From assembly GCF_000426845.1 (NCBI RefSeq), contig NZ_AUGD01000008.1:1-64000 (forward strand): a stretch of DNA of 64,000 nucleotides. Direction: 5' to 3'. The position numbers and the translations under genes are program-made. Positions 27,447 through 36,798 of this stretch are shown here, piece by piece; within the stretch, counting starts at the first letter, position 1, and the number at the start of each line of letters is the position of its first letter. Source of the DNA: Bradyrhizobium sp. in8p8. GTDB taxonomy: Bacteria > Pseudomonadota > Alphaproteobacteria > Rhizobiales > Xanthobacteraceae. The notes below the pieces were generated by a model. It was not told the origin of the DNA. It ran no database searches and saw only the letters and a list, made by a program, of their open reading frames with translations.

Positions 27447-28457
27447 CTATTCCGTCCGGCTTTGGGCCCGTCGTCTCCGAGCAGCCTGAACAGCCTCGGC
27501 GTCCTCGCCGAAAGGCTCGAAGTCTGGATTGTCCAGATAAGGATCGAAATAATACGGCGCCCAAGCGGCGCTGCGTTGAACGACCCGATGACCATCGCGA
27601 TGTTCCGTTACGGGAACGTACCCATCGTCATTGGCAACGGACCGAAAGCTGTCGCGATCGAATTGGTCATACTCCGGGCGCTTGGCCACGTTATCCAGAA
27701 CGGTCCGAATTTGCCGTTCAACTGAATCGGTCCCACCAACGCTGCGATAAGCTGCCTCGGCAAAGTCCTCGAATGGTCCACCTCGCGCGGGGTTGCTTCC
27801 GGTCATGAGCCGCCAAGTATATCCGATACCTTCAACGAGCGTCTGTCGCCAAATGTCTCCCCTATTTGAGCTTGGTGTTAGGCGCGCGATTTCGGCTTGG
27901 CCATCCCGACGTAGATTGCCGAGGCGATAGTGAAGTTCAGATAGCAGAGGCTTTAGCTCGCGATTGTGGATCTCTGCGAACATCATACGTTGTGTGAAAT
28001 CGTCGGCCTCGAAAGTCGAGCCGTCCAAATTATAGGGATTATCGAAAAGACTGACGATATCAAGCTTATCGATCGTCTCGATCTTCCGTTGAAGCGCATC
28101 GGCGGCTGCCGTCAGTTCTTCGATTCGCATTGTCTGTTTTTGAGCTGTCTCGGAAACAGCTAGCACACGATTGGCTGCAACCAGAGAGCGCCAAAGCAGG
28201 TGACGGCCAGCAAAAAAAGGGTCGAGGTCATCATCGTCGATCAAAAACAGCATATTCGCGATGGTCGATCTGTCCATGTTCAGACGGATCTTCGCTGTTT
28301 TCCTATTTTGCCGAGCAATAAGACCTTGAATTTCTCGGTCGATATCAAGCACTCGCGGCGGGCGACAGCGCGGAGCGAGCTTCTCGTATTCCTCTACGCC
28401 AAACAGCCAACACCATGCATCTTCGCTGGAAAGCCCTTGGATTTCCTTATTGCTCAT
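27447..28457 (-). CDS. Hypothetical element protein upstream of HTH/primase
   Basis: The protein is 336 aa and soluble. A long helical middle (about 95-200) includes QKQTMRIEELTAAADALQ and looks like a coiled coil. Its C-terminus is acidic and then Arg-rich. No enzymatic motif is visible and I do not recognise the family. It overlaps the integrase stop by four bases (ATGA) and is therefore translationally coupled to it. A role in element maintenance or regulation is inferred from that coupling. Confidence 0.65.
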   Translation of the reverse strand: MSNKEIQGLSSEDAWCWLFGVEEYEKLAPRCRPPRVLDIDREIQGLIARQNRKTAKIRLNMDRSTIANMLFLIDDDDLDPFFAGRHLLWRSLVAANRVLAVSETAQKQTMRIEELTAAADALQRKIETIDKLDIVSLFDNPYNLDGSTFEADDFTQRMMFAEIHNRELKPLLSELHYRLGNLRRDGQAEIARLTPSSNRGDIWRQTLVEGIGYTWRLMTGSNPARGGPFEDFAEAAYRSVGGTDSVERQIRTVLDNVAKRPEYDQFDRDSFRSVANDDGYVPVTEHRDGHRVVQRSAAWAPYYFDPYLDNPDFEPFGEDAEAVQAARRRRAQSRTE

Positions 28458-29764
28458 ACGTCGCTTTCAGCGCTAGTAAGTCCAAATTCTGCAGCAGCTT
28501 CGACTGGCTCACCCATTGCCTTGGCGATTTGCGCGGCAATCTCATTTGAGGCCCTCCGCAAGGGATCGTTGTCCAGATGCGCATATCGCGCCGTCGTTGC
28601 TGGCTGCGAGTGTCCCAAAAGTTTACCGATGATCGGAAGCCCGAAGCCCGCGCCGGCGCCGTAGCTGGCGTGGGTGTGGCGAAGGTCGTGGATCCTGACC
28701 CCGCCCAAGCCGGAGCGCATGCTGATGAGTTTCCAAGGCTTGTTGAGGTCGTGTCGAGGTTGGCCGGCAATATCGCTCGCGATCACGTAAGTGTCGACCT
28801 TGGGGACCCTGCAGAGGACGTCGACTGCAGGCGCGTTGAGAATGATCGCCTTCCGCCCCGTCTTACTATCCGGCAACAGGAGCAGTCCGCGCTGGAGGTC
28901 GACATACTCCCACTTGAGTTCAAGAATTTCTCGAAGCCGGGCGCCAGTGAGGATCAAAAGCCTTAAGGCGGCGGCGACATGAGGGCCGATCTTGGTGCGC
29001 CCGTTCTTCGGGATGTGCTTCGCCTTTGGTTGGTCTTTGTCCACAGACCAGGGGATGCCCATCGTTTCAGCTTCACGAATGGCATCCCCCATGCGGCCGA
29101 GTTCCGCAGCGCTCAAGAACCGTTCGCGGCGCTGCTCGCGAAAGGCTTGGACGTGACTGGCGGGGTTGTGTCCCTTGGCGACGAGGCCGCAGACGGCAGC
29201 GTACCGAAAGACGGACCCGACGAACTCGACTACTCGATTCGCGGTCATTGGCGTCTCCTTGCCGATCTTCCGGTGCATCTTCGAAACGTCGGCGCTGTCG
29301 AGCGCATCGAGCTTGCGGGTGCCGAGGAGGGGAGCGGCGTGCTTACGGAGATAGATGCGGTAGTTCACGACCGTGCGCGGCTTGAGCTTTGTCTCGGCCT
29401 CCTCGCTGAGGTAGCGCTCGCCGAAGTCGGCGAAGGTTGGCATGGCGCGCTCGGTCGAGCGCTTGCGGGCGGGGTCCTGTCCGAGGGCCACCGCGGCGAG
29501 CGTGGATTTGGCCGCAAGCCGAGCCTGGTCTGGAGTCATCGCTGAGGTCGATCCGAGCACCATCCGGGTCTTGCCGACACTTCGCCCGCCGGCGCCGCTG
29601 CGGTATTCGACGCACCACCTTTTGACGCCGGAGGGGAGCACCTTGATGCAAAAGCCGGTCAGGTCACTATCGTAGAAGATGGTCGGCTTCTCGACCTGCG
29701 AGATCGCGTCGATCGTCCTTTTCGTCAGCTTCAATACCGGCACATTGCCCCTCAGAATCGCCAC
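28454..29764 (-). CDS. Tyrosine integrase (P4-type) of the tRNA-fMet element
   Basis: The protein is 436 aa. An N-terminal arm-binding domain (DUF4102-like, about 10-90: SDLTGFCIKVLPSG) precedes a core-binding region and the catalytic domain. TGARLREIL gives the first Arg, HDLRHTHAS the His-x-x-Arg, and GHSQPATTARYAHL the last His and nucleophilic Tyr. All four are present, so the enzyme looks active. Its 5' end lies 130 bp from the 45-nt tRNA-fMet 3' repeat, consistent with integration there. It probably mobilised the element whose replication module and cargo lie to the left. No full second att copy is seen within the window. Confidence 0.9.
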   Translation of the reverse strand: MAILRGNVPVLKLTKRTIDAISQVEKPTIFYDSDLTGFCIKVLPSGVKRWCVEYRSGAGGRSVGKTRMVLGSTSAMTPDQARLAAKSTLAAVALGQDPARKRSTERAMPTFADFGERYLSEEAETKLKPRTVVNYRIYLRKHAAPLLGTRKLDALDSADVSKMHRKIGKETPMTANRVVEFVGSVFRYAAVCGLVAKGHNPASHVQAFREQRRERFLSAAELGRMGDAIREAETMGIPWSVDKDQPKAKHIPKNGRTKIGPHVAAALRLLILTGARLREILELKWEYVDLQRGLLLLPDSKTGRKAIILNAPAVDVLCRVPKVDTYVIASDIAGQPRHDLNKPWKLISMRSGLGGVRIHDLRHTHASYGAGAGFGLPIIGKLLGHSQPATTARYAHLDNDPLRRASNEIAAQIAKAMGEPVEAAAEFGLTSAESDV

Positions 29765-29893
29765 CGAGTCGCCACCGTGATGGGAATGGCAGGATATCTC
29801 GGGAAATCACGATGCCTGAGTTCAGTAGTATTTTGAGAGACTTAGGTAAAGCTGGAAGTCTTGGGATAAGCCCAGGAAACTGTGAAATTCATA

Positions 29894-29938
29894 CTCATAA
29901 CCTGAAGGTCATAGGTTCAAATCCTATCCCCGCAACCA
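29894..29938 (+). other. Attachment-site repeat: 3' part of initiator tRNA-fMet
   Basis: These 45 nt run from the anticodon loop (CTCATAA) through the T-arm GGTTCAAATCC to the acceptor end CCCCGCAACCA. They match rhizobial initiator tRNA-Met. The 5' half is missing, so this is an att duplicate and not a functional tRNA gene. The intact gene should lie left of the window if the element to the left inserted here. Confidence 0.85.
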
Positions 29939-31547
29939 TCTCGACTTGCGAAACCCCGGCCCCTGTGGTCGGGGTTTTCGTTTTGAGGGAAACGGCCAAG
30001 ATTCCGGCTAGATCGCCCCGGACGTCAATCTTCAAGTCGCCGGCCTCGGGCGTGAGCAGGATCTCCTTCACCAAGGTCCGCAGAACCTCGCCGGCCTGAA
30101 GCCGGGTTGCCTCGGAATCGTCCTGTAGCGCCGTGTGGAGGGTGCTGACCTGTTCCCGGTAGAATGTCGCCATCTCGGGATGGAGAAGGGGCGGCGGGAT
30201 CTCGGCATCGGCCAGCTGCCGCTCAAGTGCAGCCTTTCGGTGTTCGAGCTGGACCATCTTGGCGTTGATCGCGTCCGCCGCTCCGCCCTTGAGAATCAAT
30301 TCGAGCAGCTTATCCAGCTCACGCTCGATCCGCCTCACTTCCGACCGTGCCGCCTCGATCGTGGCAGAGCCCTCCATCCGAAGGCGGTTCATCTCGCGTG
30401 TGAATTCGTCGCAGAATTCCTTGAACAGCGTAGGGTCCATCAAATGATATCGTAGAGCGTTGAATACTCGCTCCTCCAGCCGTTTTCGCTGGATACTTTT
30501 CCGGTTCTCGCAGGTCCCCTTGTTCCTGGCTGTCGAGCAGCCGATGAGGTCGGCCGAGATCATGGCATATCCACCACCGCAGCAGGCGCACTTTATCAAG
30601 CCGGAGAATATGTATCTTGGTCGCCGACGGTCGCGGAAACTGTTCTGCACTTCGCGGCCGTCCTCTCCGCGCTTGGTCTTGATAGCGGTCTGTCTTGCCT
30701 TCGCGGACGCCCAAAGTTCGTCGTCGACGATTCGTAACTCTGGCACATCTTGTACTATCCACTCCGCGGCCGGATTTGGTCGCGCCTGTCGTTTACCCGT
30801 GTCCGGGTCTTTGACGAAGCGTTGTCGGTTCCAGACTATTCGACCGATGTACATTTCGTTGTTCAAGATGCCGTTGCCGCGCTTGGCGTTGCCGTTGATG
30901 GTGCTGAAGCCCCAGTCGCCGCCGCTTGGCGCTGTGATACCCTCCTTGTTCAATTCGGCAGCGATACGCTTTGCTGATTTGCCGACGACATAGTCGCGAA
31001 AGATGCGACGAATCACTTCGGCTTCTGCTGTGTTGATGACGCGGTCGCCTCGGATAGGCTCACCATTTTCCTGAAATTGCTTGACGACATCATAGCCATA
31101 AGAATTCCCACCGCCCGATTTGCCAAGTTCGACACGGCCACGTAGCCCGCGGCGCGTCTTGTCGGCGAGGTCCTTTAGGAAGAGAGCATTCATTGTGCCC
31201 TTGAGACCGACATGGAGATGCGTGACCTCACCCTCGGACAGGGTGATGATCTTTACGTTGGCGTGAACCATTCGTTTGAAAAGCCCGGCGATGTCTTCCT
31301 GGTCGCGGGAAAGCCGATCCATCGCTTCGGCGAGCACGATCTGGAACCGACCCCGCAGAGCATCGGCGATCAGCGCCTGGATGCCCGCGCGCAGCAGCGA
31401 CGCGCCGGAAATTGCGTGGTCGGAATATTCGTCAACGATTTGCCAGCCTTGCTTTTCGGCGTACCCGCGGCAGACCCGAAATTGGTCAGCGATCGAAGCG
31501 TCACGCTGGTTGTCGGTGGAGTAGCGGGCGTAGAGTGCGATCTTCAT
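29895..31547 (-). CDS. Large serine recombinase
   Basis: The protein is about 550 aa. The N-terminal resolvase domain has the catalytic Ser10 in ALYARYS and LAEAMDRLSRDQED. A recombinase domain follows (about 155-290). The Cys-rich zinc-ribbon has CACCGGG and GTCEN, and a coiled coil (about 400-480) is next. The start at 31547 is preferred over the upstream ATG because ALYARYST is the family's usual N-terminus. The last 14 residues, MVAGIGFEPMTFRL, and the stop are encoded by the complement of the tRNA-fMet repeat 29894-29938. This recombinase gene was therefore joined to that att core after an integration event. It heads, with its small neighbour, the decayed element to the right. Confidence 0.9.
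   Translation of the reverse strand: MKIALYARYSTDNQRDASIADQFRVCRGYAEKQGWQIVDEYSDHAISGASLLRAGIQALIADALRGRFQIVLAEAMDRLSRDQEDIAGLFKRMVHANVKIITLSEGEVTHLHVGLKGTMNALFLKDLADKTRRGLRGRVELGKSGGGNSYGYDVVKQFQENGEPIRGDRVINTAEAEVIRRIFRDYVVGKSAKRIAAELNKEGITAPSGGDWGFSTINGNAKRGNGILNNEMYIGRIVWNRQRFVKDPDTGKRQARPNPAAEWIVQDVPELRIVDDELWASAKARQTAIKTKRGEDGREVQNSFRDRRRPRYIFSGLIKCACCGGGYAMISADLIGCSTARNKGTCENRKSIQRKRLEERVFNALRYHLMDPTLFKEFCDEFTREMNRLRMEGSATIEAARSEVRRIERELDKLLELILKGGAADAINAKMVQLEHRKAALERQLADAEIPPPLLHPEMATFYREQVSTLHTALQDDSEATRLQAGEVLRTLVKEILLTPEAGDLKIDVRGDLAGILAVSLKTKTPTTGAGVSQVEMVAGIGFEPMTFRL
29952..29984 (+). terminator. Rho-independent-type hairpin after the tRNA-fMet repeat
   Basis: AACCCCG/CGGGGTT arms at 29952-29976 are followed by TTTTCGTTTT. 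It probably is the native tRNA terminator carried with the att site. It lies inside the end of the serine recombinase coding sequence on the opposite strand. Confidence 0.6.
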
Positions 31548-31565
31548 GAAACGATCTCCTGCCAA

Positions 31566-31754
31566 TCAGGAGCGTTTCGGACGACGCTCCTCGATGAGTT
31601 TTCCGTAAAATTCCCGCGCGGCGTGGCGAGCCAATAGGCGCACAAATTCGACGAGGCGCGGATCGGGGCAGTTCAAGCTCTTTGACGCAAGCGCCAACTC
31701 CGGTTCCGTGAACCGGGCGATATCCGTTTGCTCTGGAGTAACCAGCTTCTTCAT
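31566..31754 (-). CDS. Small protein coupled to the serine recombinase
   Basis: The protein is 62 aa, starting at the internal ATG (MKKLVTPEQTDIARF) and ending 18 nt before the recombinase start. It is helical and charged, with a basic tail ERRPKRS. Small ORFs of this kind commonly precede serine recombinases in rhizobial elements, and a regulatory or accessory recombination role is plausible. I see no motif. Confidence 0.55.
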   Translation of the reverse strand: MKKLVTPEQTDIARFTEPELALASKSLNCPDPRLVEFVRLLARHAAREFYGKLIEERRPKRS

Positions 31755-31802
31755 CGCAGCGCCACATAAGACCGATTGCACGGTGAGGATCCCGAGCACC
31801 AT

Positions 31803-32655
31803 CAGCGCTACGATTGGCAGTCACAACGAAAATCAGCTGGAAGGATTTGGATAGGGCCGGGGGCTTCGGCCGAATAATTTCTGGTACTGGAGCGCGGTAT
31901 CGCACTTCTGTGTCGTGCAAATACTTGCGTGCTTCGGTTGATCTTAAAGTCGATGATAACTTCGCGGTCATCATTTTTCGTCCCGTCGGGGTTCCTTCTA
32001 CTTGGACCCGGCAATCCTTTGGAGCTTCGGCGAAAGCGAAGTTTCGTGGAAAATCGCGTCGAATTAGCGGCGGGATATCCCTATCTCCTATCTGCTTGCC
32101 GAGCCGTCGCCAGGCCGGCGCCATCCGGTCAAGGCCGGAAACCGCGAAGCGAGCGCGCGAATCGCGCGAGCCCGGAGAGGGATGGCGCCGGTCTGGCTCT
32201 ATGGGGGACAAGCAGGTGATACGTTTGGGATATTGATAGCCCCTGGGTACGGCGATAGCCCCAAGCCCGTTTCTTCCCAAAACTGTTAATCGGCTCGGGC
32301 TCCCGGCGCCGATCAGCACGTCAAGCTATTGATCCAATTAGCGGCGGAGGGCTCACTTGCGGGCTTACTCACAGCTGCCAATCCCATTCCGAGATGAGAG
32401 CGCGATCGCGCCTCCAATCCCCCCTGGTCTGCCTGATAAGCTATCACCGGGGCGACGACATCCAGTCAATGCTGGCGCGAAGCGCCACCGCGAGAGCGGC
32501 TTGGCATTGACGGGATGGTGGCGCTCCGGTCCCATCCCCGTAAGCAGGCCATGCCCGCCGCTCCCCGCTAGCAAGGGGACAGCAATAGAAACTCAAGCTG
32601 CTCCGATGATGCTGTGAGCGACCGGACGCCGGCCTTCTCGAAGTCCGCAACGGCC
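31803..32655. other. Gene-poor stretch with one structured element
   Basis: About 850 bp between the small recombinase partner and the AlpA gene. Long open frames here lack ribosome-binding sites and recognisable domains. The only feature I can support is the multi-stem inverted repeat at 32459-32517. Confidence 0.5.
32459..32517. repeat. Three-way-junction inverted repeat
   Basis: The outer arms GTCAATGC (32465-32472) and GCATTGAC (32504-32511) are perfectly complementary and extend outward to CATCC/GGATG with one mismatch. Inside are two adjacent perfect hairpins: TGGCGC-GAA-GCGCCA (32473-32487) and CCGC-GAGA-GCGG (32488-32499), the latter with a GNRA loop. It could be a folded RNA, an oriT-like DNA structure near the relaxase, or a REP-type element. 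Confidence 0.6.
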
Positions 32656-32871
32656 TCAACAGACCTCATCGAACTGGCCTTTCGGACGCCACGATACCGG
32701 ATCGGCGATCCAGCGGTTGATGTCGGATTCGCGCCAGCCAGCGCCATGGATACTGATCCTGATCTGGGGTGGGAATGTCCCCTCAGTGATCTTGCGGTAG
32801 ATGGTCGACCGGGATAGCCCGGTTCGGAAAAGGACGGTTTTAAGGCGGATGATCCGGTCTGGTTCGGGCAT
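32656..32871 (-). CDS. AlpA-family regulator
   Basis: The protein is 71 aa. It has the AlpA (Phage_AlpA, HTH_17) pattern: RIIRLKTVLFRTGLSRSTIY, then GTFPPQIRI and GWRESDINRWI. AlpA-type proteins are recombination directionality factors or regulators in phage satellites and in rhizobial symbiosis ICEs (RdfS-like). It sits just 3' of traA on the same strand, as in related conjugative elements. The ATG at 32871 was chosen because the longer frame upstream is antisense-like sequence without similarity. Confidence 0.8.
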   Translation of the reverse strand: MPEPDRIIRLKTVLFRTGLSRSTIYRKITEGTFPPQIRISIHGAGWRESDINRWIADPVSWRPKGQFDEVC

Positions 32872-32989
32872 GGTAACGCTGCACCCTGCTGACTGCTCCT
32901 GATCCAGACAGAGCAAGCAGTTATGCGCGCGCAATCGCTTTTTTTGCGTCGTCGTACGGTGGCGTGCGGCCGGCCGAAAATAGTCGGAG

Positions 32990-35956
32990 TTAAAGTCCGA
33001 GGCCCCGGCCTCTGCCGAGGTCGATGCCGTGGCTGAAGGCCAACTCCTGGCCGAGCCGACGGCCTGATTCGAACGCGATGCCGAGATCCCGCTTGCGGTT
33101 GGCGAGTATGGATTCCAGTTGTGGATCGCGTTCGAGGCTCTTGGCCATGGCGCCCATTGCCGAGCGCGTGGTCTTGTAGCCGGCCATGTCGCCCGCCTGA
33201 TACTGGCGTAGGCTGCTCTGGTCGAGCTTCTGCCAGCGGTCCACGAAACGGTCGGCCCGGCGGCTCGGATCGGTGCGGATTTCGGTTTCGAGTTGGAGAG
33301 CGCGGATGGTGCGGTTGACCCGGCCGCCGGCCGCCTCACGGACAAGTTCCGGATCCTTCTTGTAGGCGGCTTCGGCGTCTTGCGAGCCATAGGGCCGCAA
33401 CTCCTCGAAGACCTTGCGGGCCTCCTGCAATTCCTTCACCTGCTCGGGGCTGGCCTTGCCGCCCGCATCCTGGGCGCTGAATATGGCGTCCACGGCGCGA
33501 GCATGGCGCTTGAGGGCGTCGGTTCGGGCGTTCCGCAACGCCGCCTCGCGATTATCGACAGTCTCTCTCGTTGCCGCAGGAGACTCTCGGTGTGCTTCCT
33601 CCCTATCTGGCCCGAGCGCGCGATCCGCGGACGGGCGCAGGCCGTCGAACATGTTGCGTAGCTTCTCGGGCACGACCTTGCGCACGATCTCGGCCACGCG
33701 CTCGCGGAAGGTGATCCCGCGCTGCTCGGCATAGCCTTGGGCCGGATCACGCTGCTCGTAGTCTGAGGCCATGTCCTTGGCCCGGTCACGCGACAGGGTG
33801 CTGACGAGCCGGTCCGGATTGGCAAAATCGTCGCGGCCATAATGCAGGTCGATGCCATCGCGGTGTCGTGACAGGGCCACATAGCTGCTATGGGTATCCA
33901 TACCCGGCGTCGCCAGCACATGGGTGCGATCTACCGTCATGCCCTGAGCCTTGTGAATGGTCGCGGCATAGCCATGGTCGATACGGTTATAATCCTTGAG
34001 GTCAAAGCGAACGGATCGGCCGTCGTCGGTCTGAACGGTCATGGACTGCGCGCTCACCTGTTCGATGGTCCCGAGTGTGCCGTTCTTGACGCCAAGGCCT
34101 CGTTCGTTTTGCAGGAACATGACGCGATCCCCGCTGGCGAAGTTTCTCGCGCCGCGCTCGACCGTCAGGCGTAACTCATCGCCCAGATCGCCGGCGGCCC
34201 GCATCCGCTCGCGCGCTGCCTCGTTCAGTGCGCGGACCTCGTCGTTGGTGTGGGTGAGGATGATCCGGCTGCGCTCCGGCGCAGACTGCCGGTCGCGGTC
34301 CCAGCGGTCGATCAGATCGTTGCGCGCCTCATCCCTTGTCGCCGCCTCATGCACCATGCCATGCGCTTCATAGGCACGGATCGATTCGCCGGTTCTGCCG
34401 GTCGCCAGATCGCGCGTTGCGTTGCGCTGCCAGTCCTCCCGCTGACGGCGCACTTCGCCGATTTCCGCGCCGCCATGACGCTCATGGATCGACCGGAAGG
34501 CCGCGCCTGCTTCGATGGACTGCAACTGCTTGGGGTCGCCGACCAGCACCACTTTTGCGCCAGCTTCGGCAGCATGGGATAGCACGCGCTCCAACTGCCG
34601 CGTGCCGACCATGCCCGCCTCGTCGATCACCAGAACATCGCGCGCGGTGAGTTGGTCGCGGCCCTGTCCCCAGCCATGCTCTAGGCTGGCGATGGTGCGT
34701 GACGCGATGCCCGATCCGCTTTCGAGATTCTCCGCGGCGATGCCGGACAGCGCCACGCCCCGCACCTCATAGCCCGCCGCTTCCCATGCCTCCCGCGCCA
34801 CGCCCAGCATCGCACTCTTTCCCGTTCCGGCATGGCCGATCACAACACCGAGATCGCGCCCGTCCGTGACATGCGCCAGAGCGTCGACCTGTTCGCCCGA
34901 AAGGACGAGACCGCGCACTTCTGCATGCTCGAACGCCGCCCGCCTGTGAGTGTCGTTCATCTCATGGCGCTCGCGTCCTGCAATGAGTTCGGCGGCGCGG
35001 TGCAGGCGCTGTTCCGCCTCGATCATGGCGCGAGTTGTGAAGCGATCTTCGCCGCGAACGTCCTTGCCAAGTTCGACTAGATCAGGGGCATTGCGCATCG
35101 CGCCCATAACTTCGTTGAACTGCTCGATCCTATCGCTATGCCGGTGCGCAAACTTTGCCATGTCGCGGAGCGTGAAGGTCGATTGCTGCCGCGTGATCGC
35201 GTCCAGCCCCAGATCGGGATTCGCGATGATCCTCTCGCCATTGCCGCGCGCAATCTCGCGATGCATTTCTGCGCGGTCGGCCTCGATCCTCTCGCCCTCG
35301 ATGCCCCGATCCTCAATGCGAAGCGCGGACGCGCCGATCTGGCTTTGCGGCTCCAGCGCGACGCCCTGTGCTTCCAGGCTACGATGGTCGATGCGCGCGT
35401 CGATGTCGAGTTCGGCTAGCCGCTCGTTGGCAAGCTCGGCCCAGCGTTCGCGCCAGCGCTCGACCATCTCCGTGCGGTTCCAGTCCCGCACCTTCGGGCC
35501 AAAGCCGTCCTCGGCCACCGCCCGCATCGTCAGCATGACATGCGCATGGGGTTTGGGCAGGCCGTCTTCACCGATGTCCCAATGTACGTTGAGATCGGCG
35601 ATCATGCCCTGATCGACGAACTCGGCTTGTACGAAGTCGCGGGCGAGTTCGATGCCCTGTGACTGTGTCATCTCGCGCGGAAGGGCGAATTCCACTTCGC
35701 GGGCAAGCTGGGCGTCCTTGCGGATTTCGAATGCCTCGATATCGTTCCAGAGCCGTTCGCGGTCGCTCCACGCCTCCGGTGCATTCTCCGGCAGCATCAC
35801 CTCGGAATGGACGACGCCGCGCTTGCTGGAAAAGTCATGGCTGCGGTCTAGGCGCTCGTCGCGCAACCGCGAGCCCGAGCGGTAGGCGGCCGACGCCACC
35901 GCGCTGGAGCCGGACTTGCGGCCAATGACCTTGACGTGAAGATGATAGATCGCCAT
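32990..35956 (-). CDS. traA: Ti-type conjugative relaxase/helicase TraA
   Basis: The protein is 988 aa. The N-terminal MobA/MobL relaxase domain begins AIYHLHVKVIGRKSG and has the HUH-type metal motif PHAHVMLTMR near residue 150. A TraI-like SF1 helicase follows, with Walker A GHAGTGKSAM, VIDEAGM and AATIHKAQGMTVDR. The C-terminal region is Arg/Glu-rich, ending GRGRGLGL. It nicks oriT and unwinds the transferred strand. ATG 35956 fits the family N-terminus, and the extra upstream codons are excluded. It is divergent from traC/traD, as in Ti plasmids, so oriT probably lies in 35957-36127. The gene appears intact although the rest of the conjugation module is decayed. Confidence 0.9.
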   Translation of the reverse strand: MAIYHLHVKVIGRKSGSSAVASAAYRSGSRLRDERLDRSHDFSSKRGVVHSEVMLPENAPEAWSDRERLWNDIEAFEIRKDAQLAREVEFALPREMTQSQGIELARDFVQAEFVDQGMIADLNVHWDIGEDGLPKPHAHVMLTMRAVAEDGFGPKVRDWNRTEMVERWRERWAELANERLAELDIDARIDHRSLEAQGVALEPQSQIGASALRIEDRGIEGERIEADRAEMHREIARGNGERIIANPDLGLDAITRQQSTFTLRDMAKFAHRHSDRIEQFNEVMGAMRNAPDLVELGKDVRGEDRFTTRAMIEAEQRLHRAAELIAGRERHEMNDTHRRAAFEHAEVRGLVLSGEQVDALAHVTDGRDLGVVIGHAGTGKSAMLGVAREAWEAAGYEVRGVALSGIAAENLESGSGIASRTIASLEHGWGQGRDQLTARDVLVIDEAGMVGTRQLERVLSHAAEAGAKVVLVGDPKQLQSIEAGAAFRSIHERHGGAEIGEVRRQREDWQRNATRDLATGRTGESIRAYEAHGMVHEAATRDEARNDLIDRWDRDRQSAPERSRIILTHTNDEVRALNEAARERMRAAGDLGDELRLTVERGARNFASGDRVMFLQNERGLGVKNGTLGTIEQVSAQSMTVQTDDGRSVRFDLKDYNRIDHGYAATIHKAQGMTVDRTHVLATPGMDTHSSYVALSRHRDGIDLHYGRDDFANPDRLVSTLSRDRAKDMASDYEQRDPAQGYAEQRGITFRERVAEIVRKVVPEKLRNMFDGLRPSADRALGPDREEAHRESPAATRETVDNREAALRNARTDALKRHARAVDAIFSAQDAGGKASPEQVKELQEARKVFEELRPYGSQDAEAAYKKDPELVREAAGGRVNRTIRALQLETEIRTDPSRRADRFVDRWQKLDQSSLRQYQAGDMAGYKTTRSAMGAMAKSLERDPQLESILANRKRDLGIAFESGRRLGQELAFSHGIDLGRGRGLGL

Positions 35957-36127
35957 CGCGATCAGATCAGTGGCACGGCAGAGCGCACGTCGGAACGACG
36001 TATAAGCGCGCCCTCCCTCGAAAAATTCTCGGGCGGGATTACACCGTCTCAAACCGTCCCGGCGACCCTACAGCATTATGCCCAGGGCTCAACTATCATC
36101 CCCTCATCAACATTGCTGGAGGACGTG

Positions 36128-36454
36128 ATGCGCAAGCCGCGGGATTTCGACGGGGAACTGAAAGCGCTTCAGGACAAGGCGCGCGACCTCAAGAGCCGCA
36201 AGGTGCAGCAGCTCGGCGAGCTGGTCATCGCCACCGGGGCAGATAGCCTCAACGTCGATGAGCTGGCAGGCGCGCTGATCGTGCTGACTGAGGCCAAAGA
36301 TGCTGGAAAGAGGGAGGCGTGGGCCAGGCGAGGAGCTGCGTTCTTTCAGAGCCGGGTGCGGCGAACTGCACCGGCAGCTGAGCGCCACACTGGCGGCGCT
36401 CGGGCGCAACCGGGCGGCGCGCCACCGTCAACAGGCAGCAAGGGCGCGGCATGA
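36128..36454 (+). CDS. traC: Conjugal transfer protein TraC-like
   Basis: The protein is 108 aa. A GGAGG ribosome-binding site precedes ATG 36128. It begins KPRDFDGELKALQDKARDL, a charged helical region, and has a Lys/Arg-rich tail. In Ti-type systems TraC works with TraA at oriT as an accessory relaxosome protein. Its place, divergent from traA and one base before traD, supports the call. The second half is more Arg/Ala-rich than expected and may reflect a frame change near 36300. Confidence 0.65.
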   Translation: MRKPRDFDGELKALQDKARDLKSRKVQQLGELVIATGADSLNVDELAGALIVLTEAKDAGKREAWARRGAAFFQSRVRRTAPAAERHTGGARAQPGGAPPSTGSKGAA

Positions 36455-36455
36455 T

Positions 36456-36725
36456 ATGCGCACCTGGCAGGTCGAGCGCCGCAAGCGCACGCGGCACCTT
36501 ATCGAATTGGGCGGCCTTGTCGTCAAAGCCAGGATCGTGGACCTGACCGGCGATGATCGCGCCATCATCTTCGGCGCGCTGCTCTGGATGGCAGACAGGC
36601 TCAAAAGCAATCAAGGCGAACAGGCGAGAGCGCTCTGGGCTGCAAAGGGAAAGGAGGCATTCGCTGTGGAACGGGCGACAGATGCGCCCACCATCTTGCA
36701 GGAAACGCCGCAGGATAGGGCATGA
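36456..36725 (+). CDS. traD: Conjugal transfer protein TraD-like
   Basis: The protein is 89 aa, starting RTWQVERRKRTRHLIELGG, followed by LVVKARIVDL and GALLWMADRLKSNQ. This is the conserved TraD pattern of rhizobial plasmids and ICEs. The gene starts two bases after the traC stop. The coupling protein traG normally follows but is absent here, replaced by fragments of unrelated genes. Confidence 0.75.
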   Translation: MRTWQVERRKRTRHLIELGGLVVKARIVDLTGDDRAIIFGALLWMADRLKSNQGEQARALWAAKGKEAFAVERATDAPTILQETPQDRA

Positions 36726-36798
36726 TCGATGGCGGGCGGCGCGGAGACTCCAAATATCGCAGCGCTGCCCGCCATCGCGCTATTCAATTGCATGTTCG

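Noticed and set aside
29894..29938. Functional tRNA gene
   Set aside because: Only the 3' half is present; the D-arm and the 5' acceptor strand are missing.
31501..32319. Minus-strand open frame (~272 codons) across the recombinase start
   Set aside because: Overlaps the conserved N-terminus of the serine recombinase and its partner in another frame; composition is not protein-like.
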